Shown here piece after piece: positions 1 through 8,150 of a DNA stretch of 40,192 bases. A model generated the notes under the pieces. The model made no database searches and was not told the origin of the DNA. It was given only the letters and a program-made list of their open reading frames with translations. The DNA comes from CAZVEE01 sp964625525 (GTDB taxonomy: Bacteria; Pseudomonadota; Alphaproteobacteria; JAJFIK01), in contig CAZVEE010000029.1 of assembly GCA_964625525.1 (NCBI GenBank), positions 1-40,192 on the forward strand, written 5' to 3'. A program made the position numbers and the translations under genes. Every line of letters starts with the position of its first letter. Positions within the stretch are counted from its first letter, which is position 1.

Positions 1-621
1 ACCGTGGTCTACGGCATCAATGACGTCAAGCTGAGCCCGGAGCATGAGGTGATCTCCAACGCCTCGTGCTCCACCAACTGTCTGGCGCCGGTCGCCCATG
101 TGCTGAACCAGGCCATCGGGATCGAGCGCGGCTACATGACCACCGTGCACGCCTTCACTGGTGACCAGACGGTGCTCGACACGCTGCACAAGGATCCGCG
201 CCGCGCCCGCGCCTCGTCCATGTCCATGATCCCCACCTCCACCGGTGCCGCCAAAGCGGTGGGCCTGGTGCTGCCGGAACTGCAGGGCAAGCTCGACGGT
301 ACTGCCATCCGCGTGCCGACGCCGAATGTGTCCATGATCGATCTGGTGTTCACGCCCATGCGTGACGTGACCGCCGAAGAGGTGAACGAGGCGATCGTCA
401 AGGCGTCTCAGTCAGACCGGCTGAAGGGCATTCTGGCGACGAACGATAAGCCGCTCGTCTCCATTGACTTCAACCACAACCCGGCCTCGTCCTCCTTTGA
501 CCTGACCCAGACCCAGGTGCTGGAAGGCAAGCTCGTCCGCGTGCTGAGCTGGTATGACAACGAGTGGGGCTTTGCCAACCGCATGGCCGACACGGCGGTG
601 GCCATCGGCCGCCTCCTGTAA
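1..621 (+). CDS. gap: Glyceraldehyde-3-phosphate dehydrogenase, 3' part (truncated by window edge)
   Basis: Converts glyceraldehyde 3-phosphate, NAD(P)+ and phosphate to 1,3-bisphosphoglycerate in the cytoplasm. The frame is open from base 1, so the N-terminal NAD-binding half lies outside the window; about 206 residues remain. The active-site block ASCSTNCLAP with the catalytic Cys is near the left edge, followed by the conserved TVHAFTGDQ, RRARAS, PTSTGAAKAVG and the C-terminal WYDNEWGFANRM, all classic for the phosphorylating enzyme. The direct product is the substrate of the next gene, pgk, 104 bp downstream on the same strand. A hairpin in that gap may attenuate read-through. Identification is secure; NAD versus NADP preference cannot be judged because the Rossmann half is missing. 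Confidence 0.97.
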   Translation, partial: TVVYGINDVKLSPEHEVISNASCSTNCLAPVAHVLNQAIGIERGYMTTVHAFTGDQTVLDTLHKDPRRARASSMSMIPTSTGAAKAVGLVLPELQGKLDGTAIRVPTPNVSMIDLVFTPMRDVTAEEVNEAIVKASQSDRLKGILATNDKPLVSIDFNHNPASSSFDLTQTQVLEGKLVRVLSWYDNEWGFANRMADTAVAIGRLL

Positions 622-638
622 GACCCGCTTCGACAACA

Positions 639-666
639 CGAGGGGCTCGCCATGGCGGGCCCCTCG
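639..666 (+). terminator. Hairpin between gap and pgk
   Basis: CGAGGGGC at 639-646 pairs perfectly with GCCCCTCG at 659-666 around a 12-base loop. There is no T-run after it, so it is either a weak or attenuating terminator or an mRNA-stabilising or processing hairpin between two co-directional glycolytic genes. The structure is seen; the function is inferred. Confidence 0.45.
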
Positions 667-724
667 CCGTTCCGGCCGCCGGCGTCCGCGCCAGGTTCGG
701 CCCCTGCTGGTGTTTGGAGAGACC

Positions 725-1924
725 ATGACAGCCCCCTTCAAGACCCTCGATGATTTCGATCCGGCCGGCAAACATGTGCTGGTGCGCCTGGACCTGAATG
801 TGCCCATGCAGGACGGCAAGGTGAGCGACCGCACCCGCATTGAGCGCAGCGCGCCCACGGTCAGTGAGCTGAGCAAGCGCGGCGCGCGGGTCATCCTGCT
901 ATCTCACTTCGGCCGCCCCAAAGGCCAGGTGGTCAGTGACATGTCGTTGCAACCGGTGGCCCAGGCGGTCTCCGAGGTCCTCGGCCGTGATGTCGCGTTC
1001 GCCCGCGACTGCGTGGGCGAGGAGGCCCATGCGGTGACCCGGGCGCTGAAAGACGGGGACGTGGCGCTGCTGGAGAACACCCGCTTTCATCCGGGTGAAG
1101 AAAAAAACGATCCGGCTTTCGTCAAGGACCTTGCCGCTCACGGAGATATCTTCGTGGCCGATGCCTTTTCCGCCGCCCACCGGGCCCATGCGAGCACGGA
1201 AGGCCTCGCCCATCACCTGCCCGCCTTTGCGGGCCGCGCCATGGAAGCGGAACTGCGTGCGCTCGAAGCGGCCCTGACCGCACCCGAACGTCCGGTGGTC
1301 GCCGTGGTGGGAGGGGCAAAGATCTCCTCCAAACTCGACCTGCTGAACAATCTCGTCGAGAAAGTGGACCATCTCGTCATCGGCGGCGGTATGGCCAATA
1401 CGTTCCTGGCCGCCCAAGGCGTCGCGGTTGGTGCGTCCCTTTGTGAGCATGACCTGGCCGAAACCGCCCGCGCCATCATGGCCAAGGCCAAAGAGCAGAA
1501 CTGCACGATCGTTCTGCCCACGGATGCGGTCGTGGCGCAGGAGTTCAAAGCCGGTGCCGCGGCGCGCACCGTGCCGGTCGGTCAGGTCGGCGAAAAAGAC
1601 ATGATCCTTGATCTGGGCTCCGACAGCGTGGCGGCCCTGGCCGTGACGTTCGAGGGGGCCAAGACGGTGGTCTGGCACGGCCCGCTCGGCGCCTTCGAGA
1701 TTGAACCCTTCGACACAGGCACCACCATCGCCGCGCGCCACGTGGCCATGCTATCGAAGGCCGGCAAGCTGACCTCCGTCGCGGGGGGCGGCGATACGGT
1801 GGCCGCGCTCAACCATGCGGGCGTGGCCGATGATTTCACCTATGTTTCGACCGCCGGGGGCGCGTTCCTGGAATGGCTCGAAGGCAAGGTCCTGCCGGGG
1901 GTGCAGGTTCTTTATCGGGACTAA
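725..1924 (+). CDS. pgk: Phosphoglycerate kinase
   Basis: Transfers phosphate from 1,3-bisphosphoglycerate to ADP, giving ATP and 3-phosphoglycerate, a soluble cytoplasmic step. The 399-residue length is usual. The substrate-binding motif VLVRLDLNVPMQDGKV is near residues 18-33, HFGRPKG near 62, the hinge and nucleotide region contains VVGGAKISSKL, and the C-terminal VAGGGDTVAAL and STAGGAFLEWLEGK are typical. The reading frame is open further upstream (to 554), but ATG 725 is preceded by GGAGAG at proper spacing and gives the family's normal N-terminus, so it was chosen. It lies between gap and the class I aldolase in a glycolytic cluster common in Alphaproteobacteria. Confidence 0.97.
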   Translation: MTAPFKTLDDFDPAGKHVLVRLDLNVPMQDGKVSDRTRIERSAPTVSELSKRGARVILLSHFGRPKGQVVSDMSLQPVAQAVSEVLGRDVAFARDCVGEEAHAVTRALKDGDVALLENTRFHPGEEKNDPAFVKDLAAHGDIFVADAFSAAHRAHASTEGLAHHLPAFAGRAMEAELRALEAALTAPERPVVAVVGGAKISSKLDLLNNLVEKVDHLVIGGGMANTFLAAQGVAVGASLCEHDLAETARAIMAKAKEQNCTIVLPTDAVVAQEFKAGAAARTVPVGQVGEKDMILDLGSDSVAALAVTFEGAKTVVWHGPLGAFEIEPFDTGTTIAARHVAMLSKAGKLTSVAGGGDTVAALNHAGVADDFTYVSTAGGAFLEWLEGKVLPGVQVLYRD

Positions 1925-1967
1925 CGTCTTTGTTTGCGCGCTTTCCGAGTGGTAAATCCGTGTCCAC

Positions 1968-1981
1968 CTTGTCTAGACAAG
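1968..1981. promoter_or_regulatory. 14-bp perfect palindrome upstream of the aldolase gene
   Basis: CTTGTCTAGACAAG is a perfect palindrome about 56 bp before the aldolase start codon, in the only sizeable gap (113 bp) between pgk and the aldolase gene. Symmetry without a T-run fits a dimeric repressor operator better than a terminator. No regulator is assigned. Confidence 0.35.
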
Positions 1982-2037
1982 CGCCAGGGCGAGCGTCTCA
2001 AGTCAACGGTTTGTAGTGAGGGAGAGGGAGACTAACG

Positions 2038-3072
2038 ATGAGCGATGAACTGGTATCGGTGGCCAATGCCATGGTGGCGCCGGGTAAGGGGATCCTGGCG
2101 GCCGATGAAAGCAGCGGCACCATCAAAAAGCGCTTTGACCAGATCAATGTGGAGTCCACGGAAGATAACCGCCGGGACTATCGCGAGATGCTGTTCCGGA
2201 CCGACGAAGCCATGCGCGACTACATCTCTGGTGTGATCTTATTCGACGAAACCATCCGTCAGAAAGCCGCCGACGGCACGCCGCTTGTCAAGCTCATCCA
2301 GGATGCCGGCTCGGTGCCGGGCATCAAAGTGGACGCAGGCGCCAAGCCGCTGGCCGGCGCGCCGGGCGAGCTGGTGACCGAGGGCCTCGATGGTCTGCGC
2401 GATCGCCTGAACGAGTATTACGAGCTGGGCGCGCGCTTTGCCAAATGGCGCGCGGTGATCGATATCGGCCGCGGCGGCGACGCGGCCATGCCCAGTGCCT
2501 ATTGCATCCGCGCCAATACTCACGCGCTCGCCCGCTATGCGGCGCTGTGCCAGGAAGCGCGCATCGTGCCCATCGTCGAGCCGGAAGTGCTCATGGATGG
2601 CGATCACGGCATCGACCGCTGCTACGAGGTGACCGAGTTCACCTTGCGTGAGCTTTATGCCGCGCTCTACGAGCAGCGTGTGCTGCTAGAAGGCACGGTG
2701 CTCAAGCCGAACATGGTCATCGCCGGTAAGCTGAGCACGAGCCAGGCCAGCGTCGAAGAGGTCGCCGCCAAGACCGTGCGCTGCCTGAAAGCCACCGTGC
2801 CGGCGACGGTGCCGGGCATTGTCTTCCTCTCCGGCGGTCAGTCGGATGAAGACGCGACCGCGCATTTGAACGCCATGAATGCCGCCTATGACATGCCCTG
2901 GGCCCTCAGCTTCTCCTATGGCCGGGCCCTGCAACAGACGCCGCTGAAGGCCTGGAGCGGCCAGATCGGTAATGTCCCTGCAGCGCAGACCGCTTTCCTG
3001 CACCGCGCCCGCATGAATGGCCTTGCGGCCAAGGGTGAGTGGACGGCGGCCCTGGAAAGCCAGGCCGCGTGA
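2038..3072 (+). CDS. fba: Class I fructose-bisphosphate aldolase
   Basis: Reversibly splits fructose 1,6-bisphosphate into dihydroxyacetone phosphate and glyceraldehyde 3-phosphate through a Schiff base. The 344-residue protein has the eukaryote-like class I layout: GKGILAADES near residues 17-26, IKVDAGAKPL, FAKWRAVI, PIVEPEVLMDGDH, and EGTVLKPNM, whose Lys is the Schiff-base residue. The end GIVFLSGGQSDEDAT and SFSYGRALQ completes the barrel. No metal-site motif of class II aldolases is seen. ATG 2038 follows a purine-rich stretch (GAGGGAGAGGGAG). Its stop overlaps the GTG start of the thiE-like gene, so the two are translationally coupled. Confidence 0.95.
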   Translation: MSDELVSVANAMVAPGKGILAADESSGTIKKRFDQINVESTEDNRRDYREMLFRTDEAMRDYISGVILFDETIRQKAADGTPLVKLIQDAGSVPGIKVDAGAKPLAGAPGELVTEGLDGLRDRLNEYYELGARFAKWRAVIDIGRGGDAAMPSAYCIRANTHALARYAALCQEARIVPIVEPEVLMDGDHGIDRCYEVTEFTLRELYAALYEQRVLLEGTVLKPNMVIAGKLSTSQASVEEVAAKTVRCLKATVPATVPGIVFLSGGQSDEDATAHLNAMNAAYDMPWALSFSYGRALQQTPLKAWSGQIGNVPAAQTAFLHRARMNGLAAKGEWTAALESQAA

Positions 3073-3797
3073 GTTCGGGCACTCAGACCGACACGGGCGG
3101 GCGGCCCCCGGAGGACGGGGCCGCCACCGCCTTTCTCGACCCGTGTCAGCTTTACCTGATCACGCCGCCCACCCTTGACCTGGACCCCTTCGCGGCGCTG
3201 CTGGAGGAGACCTTGGCGGCCGGGGCCGTGTCCTGCCTCCAAATTCGCCTGAAAGACGCAGCCGACGCGGAGATCCTGCGCGTCGCAGAACGGCTCATCC
3301 CCATCGCGCAACCCCATGACACGGCCGTGTTGATCAATGACCGGCCGGACCTGGCGGTGGCCTGCGGCGCCGACGGGGCCCATGTGGGCCAAGAGGATAT
3401 GTCCATTCCGGATGCTCGCCGCCTGTTGGGCGCGGACCGGATTTTGGGCGTCACCTGTCACGATAGCCGTCATTTGGCCATGGAAGCAGGCGAACAAGGG
3501 GCCGATTACGTGGCCTTCGGCGCCTTTTTCCCCACCGCGACGAAAGACGCCAAGACGCACGCCACCCCCGATTTGCTCACCTGGTGGGCGGATTTGTTCG
3601 AGATTCCCTGTGTCGCCATTGGGGGAATCACGGTTGAAAATGCCGGTGCCTTGATTGATGCCGGGGCTGATTTCCTTGCGATCTCAAGCGGTGTGTGGAA
3701 TCACCCGAAAGGTCCGGCCCGCGCCGTTGCCGAGTTGACGGCGCTGATGGCCGGAGAGGCGCGGACCAAAGGGGGGGCATCACCGCCGCGGCCATGA
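3069..3797 (+). CDS. thiE: Thiamine-phosphate synthase family protein
   Basis: ThiE joins hydroxymethylpyrimidine pyrophosphate and thiazole phosphate to thiamine phosphate in a TIM barrel. The 242-residue product shows the barrel order LYLITPP, LQIRLKD, VLINDRPDLAVACGADGAH, VGQEDM, LGVTCHD, GADYVAFGAFFPT and IGGIT...GADFLAISSGVW. The GTG at 3069 overlaps the aldolase stop codon by four bases (GTGA) and sits in the correct frame; a start further upstream would run into the aldolase gene. No other thi gene is nearby, and this aldolase-linked paralogue (the thiE2 position in rhizobia) may not be the main ThiE. A TenI-like role is possible. The family is secure, the exact activity less so. Confidence 0.85.
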   Translation: MSSGTQTDTGGRPPEDGAATAFLDPCQLYLITPPTLDLDPFAALLEETLAAGAVSCLQIRLKDAADAEILRVAERLIPIAQPHDTAVLINDRPDLAVACGADGAHVGQEDMSIPDARRLLGADRILGVTCHDSRHLAMEAGEQGADYVAFGAFFPTATKDAKTHATPDLLTWWADLFEIPCVAIGGITVENAGALIDAGADFLAISSGVWNHPKGPARAVAELTALMAGEARTKGGASPPRP

Positions 3798-3821
3798 GGA
3801 AACGGCAGACGGGAGCCCATA

Positions 3822-4901
3822 ATGTCTAGTTCTATTTTGCGCCGGCTGCGGCGCCATGCGGCGGCCCTCGCCCTCGGGATTGGCCTGGTGGGCACAAGCC
3901 TGGCAGGCCTTGGCCTGCCCGCCCTCGCCGCGCCGTTCGATGATGGCATGGCGGCCTTCAACCAACAGCGCTTCGGCGATGCGGTGGGGCATTTCCGGGC
4001 CGGCGCCCAAGGCGGCGATCCGCGCAGTCAGCACCTGCTCGGCATGATGTATGTGGAAGGCAAGGGCGTTGAACCTAGCATTTCCGATGCCATGCGCTGG
4101 TATCTGGCGGCGGCCGAGCAAGGCCACGCGGATTCTCAATACGCCCTTGGCATCATCGCGCTGGAAGGCATTGGCGGCGTGGACCGGGATCTGGACGCCG
4201 CCCTCGACTGGTTCACCATCGCCGCCAGCTTCGGCCACCGCTTTGCCCAGTTCGATCTGGGCACCTTCTACGCCGAAGGCCGCCTGGTGCCCCATAACAA
4301 GGATCAGGCCGCCTACTGGTTTGAGCGCGCCGCGAGCCAGAACCACCCCGATGCCCAATACAATATGGGGGTGATGCATCTGACCGGCGAAGGTGTGCCA
4401 CGCAATGCCTCCAAGGCACTCGAATGGTTCAAGCGAGCCGCCGATCTGGGGCAAGTGGACGCGCTTTACAATCTGGGTGTTCTCTACACGAACGGCATCG
4501 GCGTGGAGCGAGACTTTGCGCTCGCCGCCAGCTATCTGGAGCAGGCCGCCGCCGCCGGTATGGCCGACGCCCAATGGGGTCTCGGCATTCTGTCCTATAA
4601 TGGCGACGGGGTGCCCCGGAACACGACCAAGGCGGCAGATCTGTTTCGCAAGGCCGCCGACCAGGGCCACCCGGATGCCCAACGCATGATGTCCGAAGTC
4701 TATGCTCGTGGCGAAGGCGTCGCTCAGGACCCGCTGGAATCCTATATCTGGCTGACACTCGCCAGCCAGCAGGGCAAGGACAATCCGGAACTGCGCCAGC
4801 AACTGGTCAATGCGCTGACCGAAGAAGAGCGCCAGCGCGGCGAGACACTGGCGCGCACCCGCTTCGCCCAGCAACAACAGCAGGCAACCGCCGTGCGCTG
4901 A
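3822..4901 (+). CDS. Secreted Sel1-repeat (SLR) protein
   Basis: The 359-residue protein starts with a signal peptide (basic RRLRRH, hydrophobic core, likely cleavage after PALA near residue 37), so it is exported to the periplasm. Residues about 66-317 form seven Sel1-like repeats of 36 residues, recognisable by the pattern A(Q/L)Y.LG..Y..G.GV.rd...A..W...AA..G. SLR solenoids act as protein-interaction scaffolds, often in envelope stress or peptidoglycan-linked complexes; the partner here is unknown. It lies 24 bp behind the thiE-like gene with GGGAG before ATG 3822, so it is probably the last gene of the glycolytic transcription unit, a position also seen in rhizobia. Confidence 0.9.
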   Translation: MSSSILRRLRRHAAALALGIGLVGTSLAGLGLPALAAPFDDGMAAFNQQRFGDAVGHFRAGAQGGDPRSQHLLGMMYVEGKGVEPSISDAMRWYLAAAEQGHADSQYALGIIALEGIGGVDRDLDAALDWFTIAASFGHRFAQFDLGTFYAEGRLVPHNKDQAAYWFERAASQNHPDAQYNMGVMHLTGEGVPRNASKALEWFKRAADLGQVDALYNLGVLYTNGIGVERDFALAASYLEQAAAAGMADAQWGLGILSYNGDGVPRNTTKAADLFRKAADQGHPDAQRMMSEVYARGEGVAQDPLESYIWLTLASQQGKDNPELRQQLVNALTEEERQRGETLARTRFAQQQQQATAVR

Positions 4902-4933
4902 TTATTGCGCGCTGATTACGGTGGCCGCGCGGT

Positions 4934-6469
<1,536 letters not shown>

Positions 6470-6508
6470 GAACGGGCTTCCGTCTTTCCAAGGAATCGCT
6501 TTGCCTGC

Positions 6509-6516
6509 ACTATACA
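6509..6516. promoter_or_regulatory. Overlapping -10 elements in the murE/lysA divergent gap
   Basis: In the 81-bp gap the minus strand reads TATAGT (6509-6514), a good -10 for murE with a poor -35 (TTAAGC) 17 bp upstream. The plus strand reads TATACA (6511-6516), which could serve lysA but has no well-spaced -35. If both are used, the two promoters overlap and would compete. Seen as motif matches only. Confidence 0.3.
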
Positions 6517-6550
6517 GCTCTCGCCCTTCCTGCTTAAGGCTCACCTGCTC

Positions 6551-8104
6551 ATGTCCGCCCCTGCCCCTTTGATCGCCTATCGTGCCGGCCGGCTCCATAT
6601 GGAAGACGTGCCGCTTGAGACCATCGCCCAGACCGCTGGTACGCCCTTCTTCGCTTATTCGCGCGGCCTGATCGCACGCCGTTTCGCGGCCTACCAAGCG
6701 GCCTTGAAACCGGTCGCCGAGCGATTGCTGATCTGCTACGCGGTCAAGGCCAATGCCAATCAGGCGGTGTTGCGGGTGTTGCGCAATCTGGGCGCAGGCG
6801 CGGACCTGACCACCGGGGGCGAGCTAGAGCGGGCGGTCGCGGCGGGCTTCCCCCCTGATCGGATCGTTTTCTCCGGTATCGGAAAAACCGATAATGACCT
6901 GAAGCGCGCGCTTGAACTGGGTATCCGCCAGGTCAATGTGGAATCCGTCGGAGAGCTGGAGCGCCTCAACACCATGGCCGGCATGATGGGCCGGCGCATG
7001 CGCGTGGCGATCCGCCTGAACCCACAGCTCGACACTTTGTCCCGGCCCGATTACGCCCAAATCACCACAGGCAAGCCCGACAGTAAGTTCGGCGTGCCCT
7101 GGCCGCTGGTGGAAAGCCTGTTGCCGGACATCGCCACCCGCTTTGCCCATGTGGATCTGGCTGGAATTTCCGTTCACATCGGCTCAAATTTTCAGGGCTC
7201 GGAGTTTACACAGATCGAGCGCGTGCTGACGGTCATCCGCGACGTTTATCTGCCGACTCTGGAGCGCCACGGCATCACCCCGACCACGCTCGATATCGGC
7301 GGCGGCGTCGGCGTGAACGATGAAGACCCGTTCCAGGCGGACAATCTCTTGATCGCCCAATACGGCACTCTTGTGCAGGCTGTCCTGGGCGACGCGCTGG
7401 CCACCCGCCCTGGCCTTACGCTCATCACGGAACCGGGCCGCTCGCTGATCGCCGAGGCGGGGTTGCTGGTGGCTGGCGTGGTGCAGGTCAAAGACGATAT
7501 GGCGCGCGATGGGGACACGGGTCTTGGCGTGCGCTTCGTGATCGTGGATGCGGCCATGAACGACCTGATGCGCCCCAGCCTGTACGGCGCCTATCACCTC
7601 ATCGTGCCCGTGTGCGAAAGCGCGCTCGCGCCAGATGACTGGTGGCCGCAGGTGGATATCTGCGGCACGGTGTGTGAGACAACGGACAGTTTCATGCGCC
7701 CTCTGACGACGGCACTTGGCTGGTCGGTAGAGCGCGAGGATGTGAACCCGGAGGCCTTGGCCAAAGAGGTCAAAGGCGTGGATCGCCTCAAAACCAACAC
7801 GGATTATCCGGAAGAACCGCCCGCCTATCAACTTGCGCCGGGGGATGGCAACACAACCCGCGCCCGCTTCGCGTCATTTGTGCGCCGGCGGTTTCCGCCC
7901 GTGGCCCATGGGGATCTGGTGGCCATCACCATGGCTGGAGCCTATGGCGCGGTGCTGGCGTCGGAGTTCAATTCCCGCCCTATCCTGCCGGAAGTGCTGG
8001 TGGACGGGGACCGCTTCGCCCTGGTGCGGCCCCGTCGGCGCATTGAGGACATCATCGCCGGCGAAGTGATCCCCGCCTGGATCGACGCCGCCGGCGGTGC
8101 CTAG
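6551..8104 (+). CDS. lysA: Diaminopimelate decarboxylase with an extra internal segment
   Basis: PLP enzyme that decarboxylates meso-diaminopimelate to L-lysine, the last lysine step. Family motifs are in order: YAVKANAN with PLP Lys66, GADLTTGGELERA near 83-95, FSGIGKTD, HIGSNFQ, LDIGGGVGV near 247, TEPGRSLIAEAG near 294, CGTVCETTD with Cys375, and AGAYGAVLASEFNSRP near 462. The protein has 517 residues against about 420 usually. Most of the excess is a roughly 60-residue segment (about 384-446) between the CETxD and GDL motifs. The usual Tyr of the YNxRP motif is Phe. The chosen ATG 6551 gives a normal N-terminus, although the frame is open to 6206. The gene is divergent from murE, which uses the same substrate. 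Confidence 0.9.
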   Translation: MSAPAPLIAYRAGRLHMEDVPLETIAQTAGTPFFAYSRGLIARRFAAYQAALKPVAERLLICYAVKANANQAVLRVLRNLGAGADLTTGGELERAVAAGFPPDRIVFSGIGKTDNDLKRALELGIRQVNVESVGELERLNTMAGMMGRRMRVAIRLNPQLDTLSRPDYAQITTGKPDSKFGVPWPLVESLLPDIATRFAHVDLAGISVHIGSNFQGSEFTQIERVLTVIRDVYLPTLERHGITPTTLDIGGGVGVNDEDPFQADNLLIAQYGTLVQAVLGDALATRPGLTLITEPGRSLIAEAGLLVAGVVQVKDDMARDGDTGLGVRFVIVDAAMNDLMRPSLYGAYHLIVPVCESALAPDDWWPQVDICGTVCETTDSFMRPLTTALGWSVEREDVNPEALAKEVKGVDRLKTNTDYPEEPPAYQLAPGDGNTTRARFASFVRRRFPPVAHGDLVAITMAGAYGAVLASEFNSRPILPEVLVDGDRFALVRPRRRIEDIIAGEVIPAWIDAAGGA

Positions 8105-8150
8105 AGCGCTTTTAGGAAAAGTGTGTGCGGTTTTCCGCCCGGAAAGCGCT
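8105..8150. repeat. Palindromic element between convergent lysA and acylase genes
   Basis: AGCGCTTT (8105-8112) pairs with AAAGCGCT (8143-8150), and inside it GGAAAA (8115-8120) pairs with TTTTCC (8131-8136), giving a long two-part hairpin. It begins directly after the lysA stop and contains most of the stop codon of the convergent acylase gene (8149-8151). The composition and CTAG ends resemble the dispersed palindromic repeats of Rhizobiales. It is well placed to act as a bidirectional terminator. Confidence 0.65.

Noticed and set aside
899..1741. A 280-codon open frame antisense to pgk
   Set aside because: Shadow of a certain phosphoglycerate kinase gene; no family resemblance.
6470..6550. 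A lysine riboswitch upstream of lysA
   Set aside because: The divergent gap is only 81 bp, too short for the lysine aptamer of about 170 nt.
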